Below the pieces are notes generated by a model. The model saw only the letters and a program-made list of their open reading frames with translations, did no database searches and was not told the origin of the DNA. A stretch of 64,000 bases of DNA from Plotosus lineatus (lineage: Eukaryota > Chordata > Actinopteri > Siluriformes > Plotosidae): positions 17,695,001 through 17,759,000 of the forward strand of contig CM045733.1 in assembly GCA_024760905.1 (NCBI GenBank). Reading direction: 5' to 3'. This document shows positions 35,129 through 47,800 of this stretch, piece by piece. The translations under genes were made by a program, and so were the position numbers. Positions within the stretch are counted from its first letter, which is position 1; every line of letters begins with the position of its first letter.

Positions 35129-38100
35129 TCGGTCCCCATTAACCGCGGAAAGTGAGGGATCCCCCTGTAGACTCTAAAATCCTGATAAAACTCATTATAC
35201 TGTAATATAAGCAACAATACATTTAATCTGACTGGTTGACAGGGGTAATGAAATGCGTATGTATGGGTGCAAGTTAGTGTTCGCTCGCTGCACTGTGTAC
35301 GATGACCTTGAGCAGCTTCCAGAGAAACATTCAGCATTTTCTTGGAGAAACTGTGTCCAGGAAAAATCCAAAGAGACACAGAGATTATAAAGTCACGCAA
35401 AGTTCTCACTGCTCATCAGAAACCTCTTTGTTGAAGGGAATTAAGATCGAAATGCTATCAAAATACCCTTTGCAGAAGTGGGCAAACAATGTGAATTAAA
35501 AAGAGAACCATTTTAAATGGCGACATCATAAACTAGTTCTTAACCCTGTGTGCTTGATCTGTACGGAGAAATCTCCACACCTGGACTTTTTTGCACAAAT
35601 CTCGCCTTCGGTGTGGTCTGTACTAAAAACATTGGGCTGGGATTTCTCTGTGCAGATCTCACACTCATTTCATGCAGTTTTTTATGAGTTTAGAGCAGAA
35701 AATATAAAGAACACAATTGTGAATGCCAAAGAAAATATTCAATGAAGATTTTTACTTTCTAGCACTTTTACAGACTCCGACAAGTGAGCTTACAGACGCT
35801 GGAGAGAACGTATTCTAATATAGTACCGTTAGGGAGCCCAGGGTCGACCCAGAACACGGTGGAGAGACTAGATCTCTTGGCTGGTCTGAGAACGTCTCGG
35901 GACCTGCATCTCACTGCTTTGGCTGCTGTCCCTACAACCCGACCCCAGATAAAGTGGAAGATGATGTCTGATTAATTGAATTAATTTGCAAGCAGCAGTG
36001 GTGGCTGTTTAAAATCTGACCTTAATTTACGTAATCACGCATTTTACATTCAGCCAGTTACTATGTCTGTGTTGAGAGTGGGCGGAATGGTGGTGGAACA
36101 GTTAACACGTTCGCTCCATTTCAAGAAGATCCTTTGTTTGAGCGCCGCGCTCAGGCCTTTCTGTGTGGAGTTTACACTTGCATGAGTTTCCTACATGTAC
36201 CCCGGTTTCCTCCCACAGTCCAAAAACATGCACATTACGCTACTTGGCTATTCCAAACTGCCCCAGGTGTACGTGTTGGTCCTGCAATGAATTGATGAGC
36301 TTTTCAGGGTGTACCCTGTCTTCAGTCAGTGTTGCCTGAGACAGGCTCCAGCCTCCCCAACATTCCAATAGGATTATGTGAATCGGCAAACGAGTGAGTG
36401 AGTGTGTGTGTTGATCACCACCCAAATCTAATAGAGTGTTACTTTTGCCGTACTTCACCCCTCCAAAAATATCTTAAAAAAATTGCTTCGAACCTTTTGC
36501 ATAAAGTTGCGAACGAACAGACAAACAAACAGACCTTTGCAGTGGTATCTCGAAATTCTTGATACAAGCTTCCTCGCTGGCACACAATTTGATCTCCTAA
36601 ATATTTCGTAAAATTGTTTCCACTGGTAGTGATTTGTGTGGAATGGTAAAAAAAAAAGACTGTTTTATTTTATTATTTTAAAGTGGATGCTTGATGTCCA
36701 CACTGTGCTCTATTTTATTAAACATGGTTTTATAACCAGTAAAACATGTGCTGATGGTTTATGTATAAGGTGACATATCCTTAGTGTTCATAAGTATGAA
36801 TTATAAAGACATTTATAAAACGAAGAGTAACATTTACACGTTCCTGCAGGCTGCTGAGGAAGAAATTGCTCAAATTCAATAACCTCAATAGTATTTCACT
36901 CTGGTTTGAAAATTAGAAACTAAATCAAGCATTATGCTAATGAAACCTTTAGTATTCCAGAGAACATGGCAAAGAACCCATTGATCACCAGCAAACCGCA
37001 TTACAGGGAGCCCTCACTTTCAGTGGTTAATGGGGACCGAGAACCCCACCCCACCCGGACCACCGATTTCCGTGAAGTAGGATCGAATCTCTGCCTGACG
37101 TATATGTACTTGTATATGTGTATATAATACCAATAAATACATATTCAACATTATAAATGCTCATAATAACAATTAAACATTCAAAAATAATGCATAAGAT
37201 GTAAATAATGCATAAGAAAAATAATGCATGAGATTTAAATAATGTAAATGTAAATATAAATAATGCATAAGAAAAATAATGCATAAGATAAAATAAATAA
37301 TAAATAAAAATACAAATACACATATGCAGACACGCGCACACAAAGTCCGATGTGCACCTCACATAAGAATGTCAGCAGTTTTGTTGGGGGGTTTTGGGTT
37401 GTTGTTTTGGGTTTTTTTTTGTTTGGGTTTTTTTGCCTAATTGGTCTTGTTTTATGGCATTTTTCTTAACTTTCCCCCTATTTTCCCTTTTTCTTTGATA
37501 AATATTTTTGAAAAACCCGCTTTGCACTGAAGCACGTAGTAGCGAGGGATCACCATATTTCCATTGCTTACAGTTCTTATACTGTCGAAACAAGCTCATA
37601 CGTCTTGAACTGTTTTGTGTCTGTGTTAAGAGCACAATGAACATTCATTTATCCATTAATTTTCTGAACCACCTAATCCTAATTAAGGTCGTGGGGAAGC
37701 TGGTGTCCATCTCTGCCGACTCCGAGTGAGGGCGGGGTACACTCAGGACAGCTTGACAGGCCATTGCACTGCAGAAACATGCTGATGGCAATCCAATAGC
37801 CAACTCTTTTTGAATGACACCAATGGTTCTTTTACATGCATCTTACCACAGACAGTCAGAGACATGCCTGGCCTTTGATAACCCAGTTAGCTGCACTTGG
37901 TGGGTGGGGTTGACAACTCAATGATAAGAGTCTGAACATTGCGATCAGTCAGCCAGCACTTTATCCACCTATCCACCCCTGCCCAGCTCTATAAACATGT
38001 TAAAATTCAATCGTTCTATTGATTCATATCCACAAGATGCATAAGAAGAGACAGTCTGTGGTTTTAAGACGAGGCTGAAAACTTGCTTGTTTAGTGGAGC

Positions 38101-39806
38101 ATTTTGTTAATAGGCTTTTATTAGGTAAAGTATCAGATCTAAAGGTCTCAGGCATAGAGTTTTCCAGTAAACTGTCGTTCCCCAAACTCTACATGCTCAC
38201 CCAGGTCCGTTGACAATGGATTGGCTGATTGTCAAACCTCACAGGTTGCCCTCATGTCTGCCTTTCTTCTGACTCTCTTTTAGTTAGGCTGCCATAGTGA
38301 AGTAATGCCAGAGTCCCTGCATACACTCATCAGTAATAAATTATTCGATTACCAATACACGATTAACAGTATACCTAACAAACCCCCCTCACCCCCGCGC
38401 TTTGTTTTTGCTGAGATACACATGCTGCTTCTAGGATGTCGGTGATCCCGATCCTTCTGATCCCTCTGCTTTCTGAGTCTTGTGGTCTATCCTGGTGTGC
38501 TGACGCTGGCTAGAGTTCTCATCTTGGAATCCTTTTGCTGTTAAAAAGCCATATAGACTTAGATGTGCACTCACAGACTGTGAAGATGACTTTTCACTGC
38601 TGGAGATATAAACACTCTTCCCACAATTATTTAGGACTCAGAGTTGTGTAATAGAGGCACTGGTGGCCTGGTGGTAAGGTGTTGGATCACTGATCCCAAG
38701 GTTGGAGTTCAAGCCCCAGTCTCAACATGTTGTCATTGTGTCTCCAGTGCAGCTAACTGGGTCATCAAATGCCGGCCGTGTCTCTCACTGTCTATGGTGA
38801 GAGGCATGTAAAAGAACCATTTCTGACTTTCGGCAAGAGTAGACTGCAAAGCCGTCAGCGTGTTTCCACCCTGGGATGGCCTGGCGAGCTGTCCAGGGAG
38901 TACTCTGCCCTTGCCCAGAGTTGGCTGAGATGGGCAACAGCCTCCCTGTGACCTTAATATGATTAAGCGGTTCAGAAAATGAATGAATGAGTTGTGTAAT
39001 GAAGATTCTTTTATATAGTTTGAATTTTTATGGTTCCATCCATATGAGGATGGGTTTCCCATTTGGGCCTGGTCTTCTCAAGGTTTTTGACGGAGCTTTT
39101 CTTGCCACCATCGCTGCAGGCGTGCTCATTTTGGATGTATATGGTTTGTAGAAAATGTTTAAACTCCTTTCTGCTTTGTAAAGCAGCTTTGCGATTATGT
39201 CAGTTCTAAAAGGCTCTCTGCAAATAAAACTAAATTGAATTGAATAACAGTGAGAGAACTTTTCAGCCTAGAAAATTGACTGATTCCCACCACTACGCAT
39301 CAAATCTCAAGCACTTATACTGAATTTAGGCCGAACGTGTCCTCGGTTGAACTCAGTTGGGAAAGATGGAAAGGTGCTAAACTAACAAGTGTTGGACCCT
39401 GAAGAGCCGACACGTATACATGTTGAAAACACTCTCTGACTGTGGTTGAATTCTGGGTAACCCTGTCAGTTGATGGTAGAAGGAAGAAATGTATAAAGAT
39501 GGATCTGATAGTGTTATATCTGTGTATAATGGACACCCAGGACAAAAACAAACGGTTAAGGGCAATCTGCTATGCAACGTCAAGACTTTCTATGAAATGG
39601 AATATGAGTGAGTGAGCGAAAAACAGAGAGACACAGTCATGATACAATACCTGCAGAAGGTGTGCAGGAAATGTCAAATATCTCTTGAAAGAATCCTTTA
39701 TCTGATGGACCTCAGGAGGCAACAATACAGTTTAATGGAGCACATTAAACTATTTCCCTGCTTTATTTATAATAGCTTTATTTATACATTTCCGCCCGAT
39801 CCAAGT

Positions 39807-39861
<55 letters not shown>

Positions 39862-41792
39862 CCTCTAGAAGATGTAAAAGGTCTTGTACTCCACAGTACT
39901 TCATGCCTAAAAGGTTACATTTCAACAAGATAATAATTTGTACAAGTAGAACAAAGTTTTAAATATCGAAACACTAGACTGTGCTTTGGTGTCTCAGCAT
40001 GATGTGATGGACAGTCTCTGTCTCAGGCTCTCTGCTCATGAGAGCATCTGATACCTTTGTAAATGTTCCTGACCATGACTTGAGAATTCTAAGAATTTGG
40101 TTTGAAGCAGATAGTTGGAACGGACGAGAATATCGCAAGTTTACTAACAGGCTTCAAGAAAAGGTTTTGCTCATCATCTCAAATGTCACTCAGCCTCTGG
40201 TTCATTATTTATTGGGGGGGGGGGGGGGGGGGCATTGTCTATTTTTATTGGCAAAAAGTACCAGATTTGCAAGTGGACGTCCGGCTTTGTGAGATGATAC
40301 AACTGGAACTAAGCACACATTTGCCAGGATATACAGAGTCCCACATCTGTTTTTTGCTCCTGAGCTTTGTTGTTTGATAAATAATTCCTATTGGTGCTGA
40401 TTCCTCAGAGGTCTGGCCTGGCCAACACTGACATTAACTAGATCTTTAACACTTTGAGCTCCGTGTATTGTGATATCCTACCTGTAGCAGCCTGTCATAG
40501 GGTTTGAGCCCCGCCACCTCAGCTGGACCGCCTGGGCGAATGTTATTGACATACACTCCCTTCTCCAGCAGCCCATCAGACACACTGAACCCAAAGTCCT
40601 CCAGATCTGACTCTTTGTTCAGACTCACCTGCAGTAAACACAAGAAAGTTGGTGATCTCTGACGTATTATCCGAGCACGGTGTTATTCGTATTAATAATA
40701 GTGACTACCTTGTGTAGCTCAACAGGGTTTGGGGACACAATGTCCTTGATCTCTTGCTGCATCTTCCTCATGGCAAAAGCTTTGCGTCCACTGTCGCTGG
40801 GAAGCGTGTTGCTACGGTTGCCCTGGTTATACTGTGCCTTGTTGCTACCACGTTCCTGGAAGCTGGACTGCCTTCCCAGCTGACAGCGTGCCGGCGCCGG
40901 GTCATGGTTCAGACTCAGTGTACTGCCAGACATGATAGTGGCCTGTAGTGAAGTGGGTGGGGGGTACAGGAACAGTAGCACAGTGAGATGCTGAAAGCTA
41001 CAAAGGAACACAATGCTCCTTGAATATACCTCACACCCTCTACTGATTCTACATCATTTAAATAGTTGTAAATGTTATTACACAGACACTCAGTAGGGGG
41101 CTGCTGTTGATTCTAGCCCTCTCTTGATCAAAGAGATGGTTAGACACAAAGAACCAGTCGCAAAAACAATTAGAAACCATCTGCTTGCTTCAGAGAAATC
41201 ATTCATCACTATATCAATGCACAAACACTCTTGCTATCATGCATTGTAGCTGACTGAGGACAAACACATAGTACAATCTCAAAGAGTTCCACCATGGACA
41301 GCCATGGCAAGAACTAATCACACACACTTTACAACTCAGATGGATTTTGGGCATCACAATGTTTGGTGGTGGCATTTGACGAAACCAGGTTAAAGGATGT
41401 ATGGTTAAACAAGACTGAAAGTCCAATAAACAAATAAATAAATAAATAAAAAAAGCCTTGCAGGGGGCTCTCCCATCATGCTTTGCACGAGCCCACATGC
41501 CTGTTTCTCCAGATCTGCATCATTGGACAGTTCTGAGTTATCGGTACCCAAACTGTACTGTACAGGAGAGTCCTGGCTGATGATGGATGTCAGCGCAAGA
41601 CTGAGCTTTCCATCTCACCAAGGTGATGCATTTTTAAAAATCCAAATAGTCAACAAACAATTAGTCATGCACTTTTACAAAAAAACAGAATTTGTTCACT
41701 CCAGATGACATGGGGTTTCTATCCACGTGAGCTATTTTGGGGGGTAATGTTTTATTATTATTATTATTATGATTATTATTATTATTATTATG

Positions 41793-41831
<39 letters not shown>

Positions 41832-44800
41832 GCTCATAATACACAATAGTAATACTAATCAAATACAACAGAATTATGTCTCCGAGTGACTCTTAAGTGT
41901 CTAAACAGCACTGCAGCATGTGACCTTGAAATAATCTGCGATATTAAATGTAAATTATGGTCCGTTGCATCTCTAACTCAGTCAGAACTAATATTAGAGA
42001 GTATGTGCAGTACATGACCAAAGTGAATGATCCATTTAATATGACTAAGTGCCTGACTGAATAAAGAAAAAAAAAAAAAACCCTAAACTGATATCTATCA
42101 GTATGTAAAGGGGACTCTCTTAGTTTGAGCCAATCAACAGTTGTTTATATCTTTTGAATGCACCCCCCAAGGTTTGTAATGGTTTGTAATGGTTATGTGT
42201 TATGGACCCTGCCCTCCCTTCGGACCCTCCCCCCCAGCCTTAAGCAAGCGTGAGACTCTGAGCCACACAGCACAGGGAGAGCTCCAGGATGCCAGTGCTA
42301 CAAGCAGAGAGGAAGCCCAAAAAAGGAAAGGGGGTACCAAGACGGCCAGGTTTCTCTTAGTCAGAAGCCTGTTTGGCTTGTCCTGGAAAGAGAAGGAGCA
42401 GTTACACAAAACCAAAGGCATGACAGCGTGCGTCTGTAGACGGGGGTTTGGGGAGGGGGAGGGGGGTGTATGGCAGGAGGGTGGGGCGCTGGAAGAAGTG
42501 CAAGGGTATGTTAAAAACTGGGAATGGTCACAATTAGGGAATGAAATGAATTTTGCTTTGTATGATTAAGTGTTGTGATTGTGGTACCTCGAGTTCACGA
42601 AGGATCCCAGATTGGCCACACGTCTCCAGGTCCTCCAGCGCCTGGGACCAAAAGTTCTCCTCCTGATCCGGCTCTGTGCCGTCATGACCCACGGTGAACC
42701 TGGCGATGACAAGCAAAAAGAGGTTTTAATACTCTAACCGTGCTGCTACTACTGCAGCCAATGAGCAGGCAGGCACCACAGGTATGAGCACAGAACACGA
42801 CCAATGGGGCTGTGCAGGCACTGGTGGTGAAGGTGTGGCTTGAAAAAGAATAAAAGAAAATGGGACACACTGCCCGGGTGTGGCTGGACACAAAGATGGT
42901 GACGCGATGCCAGGCTGTGATACCCATGTAAGGCCACGTGGCTTAGGGGCATGGGGTGAGGGGCCACGCTGGGTTTGGAAAATGGGGCATATGGCACTGA
43001 GCCTCACCTGCTGTCTGAGATAAGGCCAGTAGGCAGCGTGGCGGCTCTGCAGACAGGTAACGGAGAGACGCTTCAATCAACATGGTCACATGAAACATTA
43101 ATAAAAAGCAGTCTCCCGCATAGAGCAGGAGCGCAGAAGCCTTGTGTCTCACCACAAAACAGGAGCTCTCATTATTATTGCAAGATAATAATAATAATAA
43201 TAATAACACACTCATGCTTTCTAAAGCGACCTGAACTGTAAAATATATCCTTGTGAAGTTTCTTTCATTCAGAATACAGTGGTACCTCACCTTACGAAAT
43301 TAATCCGCTCCAGAGCCTTTTTCTTAACCTGGATTTTTCGTAAATTGAGACGCATTTTACGTGCAAAACGTGTGATTCGTTCCAAGGCCCCCAATACTAC
43401 CCCCTAAACCCTTTAAAAATGATAAAAGTATACCTTTTAAGGCCTCCTTCTGCTTCAATATCGTACCGATGGTAGACGGGTTTGGCCATATTCCTTTTCG
43501 ATATCACTCAACCGCATGCCACGAGCCCGCTTCTTCTTTTCATTCGCACCGGAAATCATACACATGCGCATACGTGCGTGTATGTCTTGATCATGTCTTC
43601 TTAGGCGAGTTATAATCTTTCAAATGTTTATGGAAGGTTAAAAGCCTGAGTCAAAAATAAAGCAAGAAACACATGAAACAACAGTAACTCTGTCCTTTAC
43701 ACGAAAAGCATTATGGGAGATGCAGCTCCATAATAGCCAATGGGAGGGAGTTGCGTCATCCCTCCAAGCCAATGGGAGGCCAGCGGGGCAGGATGTTGGG
43801 AGATAGCCAATGGGAGGTAGCTGCGTCATCCCTCCTAGCCAATGGAAGGCCAGCGGGGTGGGATGTTTGAACGTCATTGATGGGAGAGCAGCTCGTGCAT
43901 TGTTTGAATGTTTGAATGGCGTGTTTAGCGCGTTTCGTAAGGAGAACTTGTTTCGTATACAGAGAAAAAAAATTTTGGAAAATGTTTTTTGTAACCTGGA
44001 TTTTTCGTTTGCTGGGACTATCGTAAAGTGAGGTACCACTGTATACATTTAATACCATATACAATGCTTAATAAACTTATTCAACAATTAAACTGTTGTA
44101 GTTAGTGAAGGAAAATAAATTTTGTATAATAAAAAAAAACACAACAACAATTTAACAGAAAATGAGTATTATGGCATCTATACCAGTGAGCATTCATGCA
44201 AGCATTATTTAATTTACATATTTTGCCATGGTTTCTGCACCCATTGTCTTGCAAATGTTTCTAACTGTTCTTAAATACTGCGTTTGGCAGAAATCTCTAT
44301 GTGAGCAATTTAATAATTGATTAAATGTACAGTGTGTAAGATTTAGCGGTGTCTAACCAACTGAACACTAACTGCAACCGACTGAAATTGAATTTTTCAA
44401 CCCCTCCTCGTGGAAGTCAGTATGGTTCTGGGCGACTGTAGAAACATAGGGGTGTAAGATGGCAGCCTCGATGAAGGGGACTCGTTTCCTACATAGATAT
44501 AAAGTGCATTTTTTTTAATGATTAGAGATTAATCACAACTTAATTATCGATGGAATACTTAATGTCTGTTAACACTCACTTATTTGCCTAACTGCTTAAT
44601 CTGACTTGGGTCATGAGAAGGCCTATCTCAGACAAAACCGGGTGACCAACCAAACCAACACTGGGGCCAACATACTCATTTACAGGGATCCCTCACTTTC
44701 CGTGGTTAATGGGGACCAACCCCCCCGCGCGACCGCCGATTTCCGCAAAGTAGGATTGACCCCCCCCCGACTGACATATACATACATGTATATGTGTACG

Positions 44801-47800
44801 TAATATCAATAAACATATATTCGACACTATAAGTGCTTATTATAATATTAAACATTCAAAAATAATGCATAAGTGTAAACAAAATATAAATACACACATA
44901 CACACAGATGTGAGCGCACACACTCAGATACGCACCTCACATAAAAATATAAGTAGTTTTGTTGGGGGGTTTTGGGTTTTTTTTTTTTTTTTTTGCTTGT
45001 TTGGGTTTTTTTTTTTGTTGTTGAATAATTGGCCTTGTTTTGTGGCATTTTCCTTAACTTTTTTACTAATTTTTCTTAATTTCCTTATTTTTCAATGAAT
45101 ATTTTTGAAAAACCCGCGATGCACTGAAGCCGTGGGAACTGAAGCACGAAGTAGCGACGGATCATTGCAGAGCATTTTGTAGATACGCTTATCCAGAACG
45201 ACTTACATTTTTTAATACAGGTCAGCACTTAAGGGTTTAGGTCCTTGCTCAAGGGCCCAACAGTGGCATCTTGAGACTGGGAATTGAACCCATGACCTTT
45301 TGACCAGTAAACCAGAACCTAACCATTTGAGCCGCCACTGTCCCTTTACACTCACTCAAACCTAGGGGCAATTTGGAAAAGCCAATTGTCCTAATGGGCA
45401 TGTTGGCGTAGTGGTAAGCATGTCTGTCTCACAGTAAGAAGGTCCTGAGAGAGTCCAGGGTTCAGGCATTTCTGTGTGGAGTTTGCATGTTCCCCCTGTA
45501 CTCTTATGGGCTTCCTCCAGGTATTTTGGATTTCTCTCACAGTCCAAAAACATGCGCATCTCGCCAACTGGCTGTTCCAAATTTCCTCTAGGTGTGAGCG
45601 TGAATGGTTGTGTGTGTGTCACCACTGCAATGGCCCAGTGAGCTGCTCAGGGTGCACTCTGCCTTTGCCACGAGATAGACTTCCTGTGACCCAAACAGCA
45701 TTAAACGGTTCAGCAACTGAGTGCATTCAGATAATCAATTCTGGTAGTTGTCTTCATGATGGATACAAATCCACAGCTAAAAGCAATTAACATTTCTCTT
45801 AATCACGACAGGTGTCTTCATAAATTCGTTAAGTACGATATACGAATTAGTACACCATGTTGGCCTATAATTTTATGACGCTCCATTTACACTCGTCAGA
45901 CTTTGAGCCTCTCTGTGCCTTCACTGAATTGATGAAAACCTCAGTGAGGAAGTCAACCTCATCAACTCATGCATTACAGAAGCCTGTACTCAAGGCAAGT
46001 GATAATGACAATTCCTGAGGTCTACATCACTCTGTTCCGAGGCATTTCTAGTAAACATTTTTGTTATATTTTGCATGGTATACACAACGTTCTGAAAAAT
46101 CTCTGAGTAATACTATTAAATCCCATCAAAGAGAAACCTTAAAAAAAAAAAAAAAAAAAGAAACGACACAAAGGGGATTATACCAAGACGAGCTGTAATC
46201 TTCTCATTTCATGACATTACACTAAGGAGGCATTTCTGCAGCTCATTCTCTAAGTGTACACACAATAACTTTAGTTATTATTGTTCATAATACAGTACAG
46301 GGATCCCTCGCTACTTCGCGTTTCAATTCATGTGGCTTCAGCGCATCGTGTTTTATTTTTTATTTTTTAATAATCATCGAATTAAAAAAATAAGGAAATT
46401 AATGAAGAATATGGGAGAACGTTAAGGAAAATGCCACAAAACAAGGCCAATTATGCAAAAAAAAAAAAAAAACCCAAACAAAAACAAAAACAACCCAAAA
46501 CCCCCCAACAAAACTACTTACATTTTTATGTGAGGTGCGCATCTCTGCGTGCAAGCGCGTGCACGTCTGTATGTGTGTATTTATATTTTATTTACATCTT
46601 ATGCATTATTTCTGAATGTTTAATTGTTATTATAAGCATTTATAGCACTGAATATGTATTTATTGATATTATATAGTACACATATACATGCACATATACG
46701 TCAGTCAGGGTGGGTTGATCCTACTTCGAATTCGGCAGTCGCAGGGGGAGCTTGGTCCCAATTAACCGCGGAAAGTGAGGGATCCCTGTAATCTTTAATA
46801 TATATATTATTATATATTATAATATTAATAACTATTAATATATATATCTTGAAATAATCTTTAATAACCATTAACCATCCATTTAGCTTAATGTAGCATA
46901 TATATATCAGGTGAACCGGCCTAATGTGGGACTTTTTTCCCTTCTTGTTAATGATTTAAATCAATTTGGTCAGCAAATGAACGTGAGTGATGTACCTGTA
47001 TTTGCACAAAAATATCACCTAAGCTCTCAGCACAACATATTTTAATCACAATATTACACTGCATACTCAGCTGTCAGTACTTACATTCATTGGATGTTTA
47101 ATCAGGTAAATCTACCACATAGGTGCATATGATAGGTACACAATCATGGACTGTAGCCCAGTAGTTGCTATTAGTCATACCCTCCTCTTCTCCCTCCATC
47201 AGGGACCACCAGTGAGCAGGTATTAATTAAGTGGTGAGTGAGTCTCAATACGGCAGGAATAGTGACATGACAATGGCATGATAGTGTGTGATGTGGTGTG
47301 TATGAGTGTATCACAGCAATGCAGTGCTGTTTCTTATTCACTATCTGGTCAGTGGTGGTCCCATAGTAGCCTCTGTCCGCTAAACATTTGGGATACACTT
47401 CGTCATCTTACACCTACTGACTGCCCAATGTGGTAGGTGCACCTGATTCATTTTCCCCCATAAAAGTATAATTACAAAGCAAATGAAGTATAAACATTAG
47501 TATAGATTCAACTTTTAAAAATATGTTAATTTGCTTAGTATAGCAGCCTGTGCATGTAGATATGCTAATGCTAAGTACCCGCTAGCAGTAGGTTTGTCCC
47601 ATTCATCATCACTAAGGCCCAGGTCCTGAAGGATGTTGCTCTTCTGACGGTTGCTGCCTGGAGATACACTGCCACGACTCACTTTGGCGTTCCTCCACTC
47701 GTGGCTTTGGAAACTGTAGCCTGATGCTTGGAAGCCTGTTGGGGCTGGAACACAAGCGCACACACATATCTTTAGCTGTAGACTGAATCAGCCTTTAACT

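Larger units (their letters stand above)
31306..35167. mobile_element. GGGATCCCTC MITE split by a Rex3 LINE
   Basis: Left part 31306-31621 (cagtgatccctcgctacttc), right part 35011-35167 (gaatatgtatttattgatat ... gaaagtgagggatccccctg), TA-flanked. Joined, the parts have the family's usual length (~470 bp). Confidence 0.85.

Noticed and set aside
41478..41708. Exon-like stretch in a grip1 intron
   Set aside because: Open frame is on the opposite strand to grip1, without good splice sites in frame and no recognised similarity.
42189..42569. 126-codon plus-strand open frame in a grip1 intron
   Set aside because: No recognisable domain, low-complexity G-rich end, opposite strand to grip1, no splice context.
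43638..44048. 136-codon minus-strand open frame with internal repeats
   Set aside because: The repeats are the duplicated CCAAT unit of a Tigger MITE read as protein.
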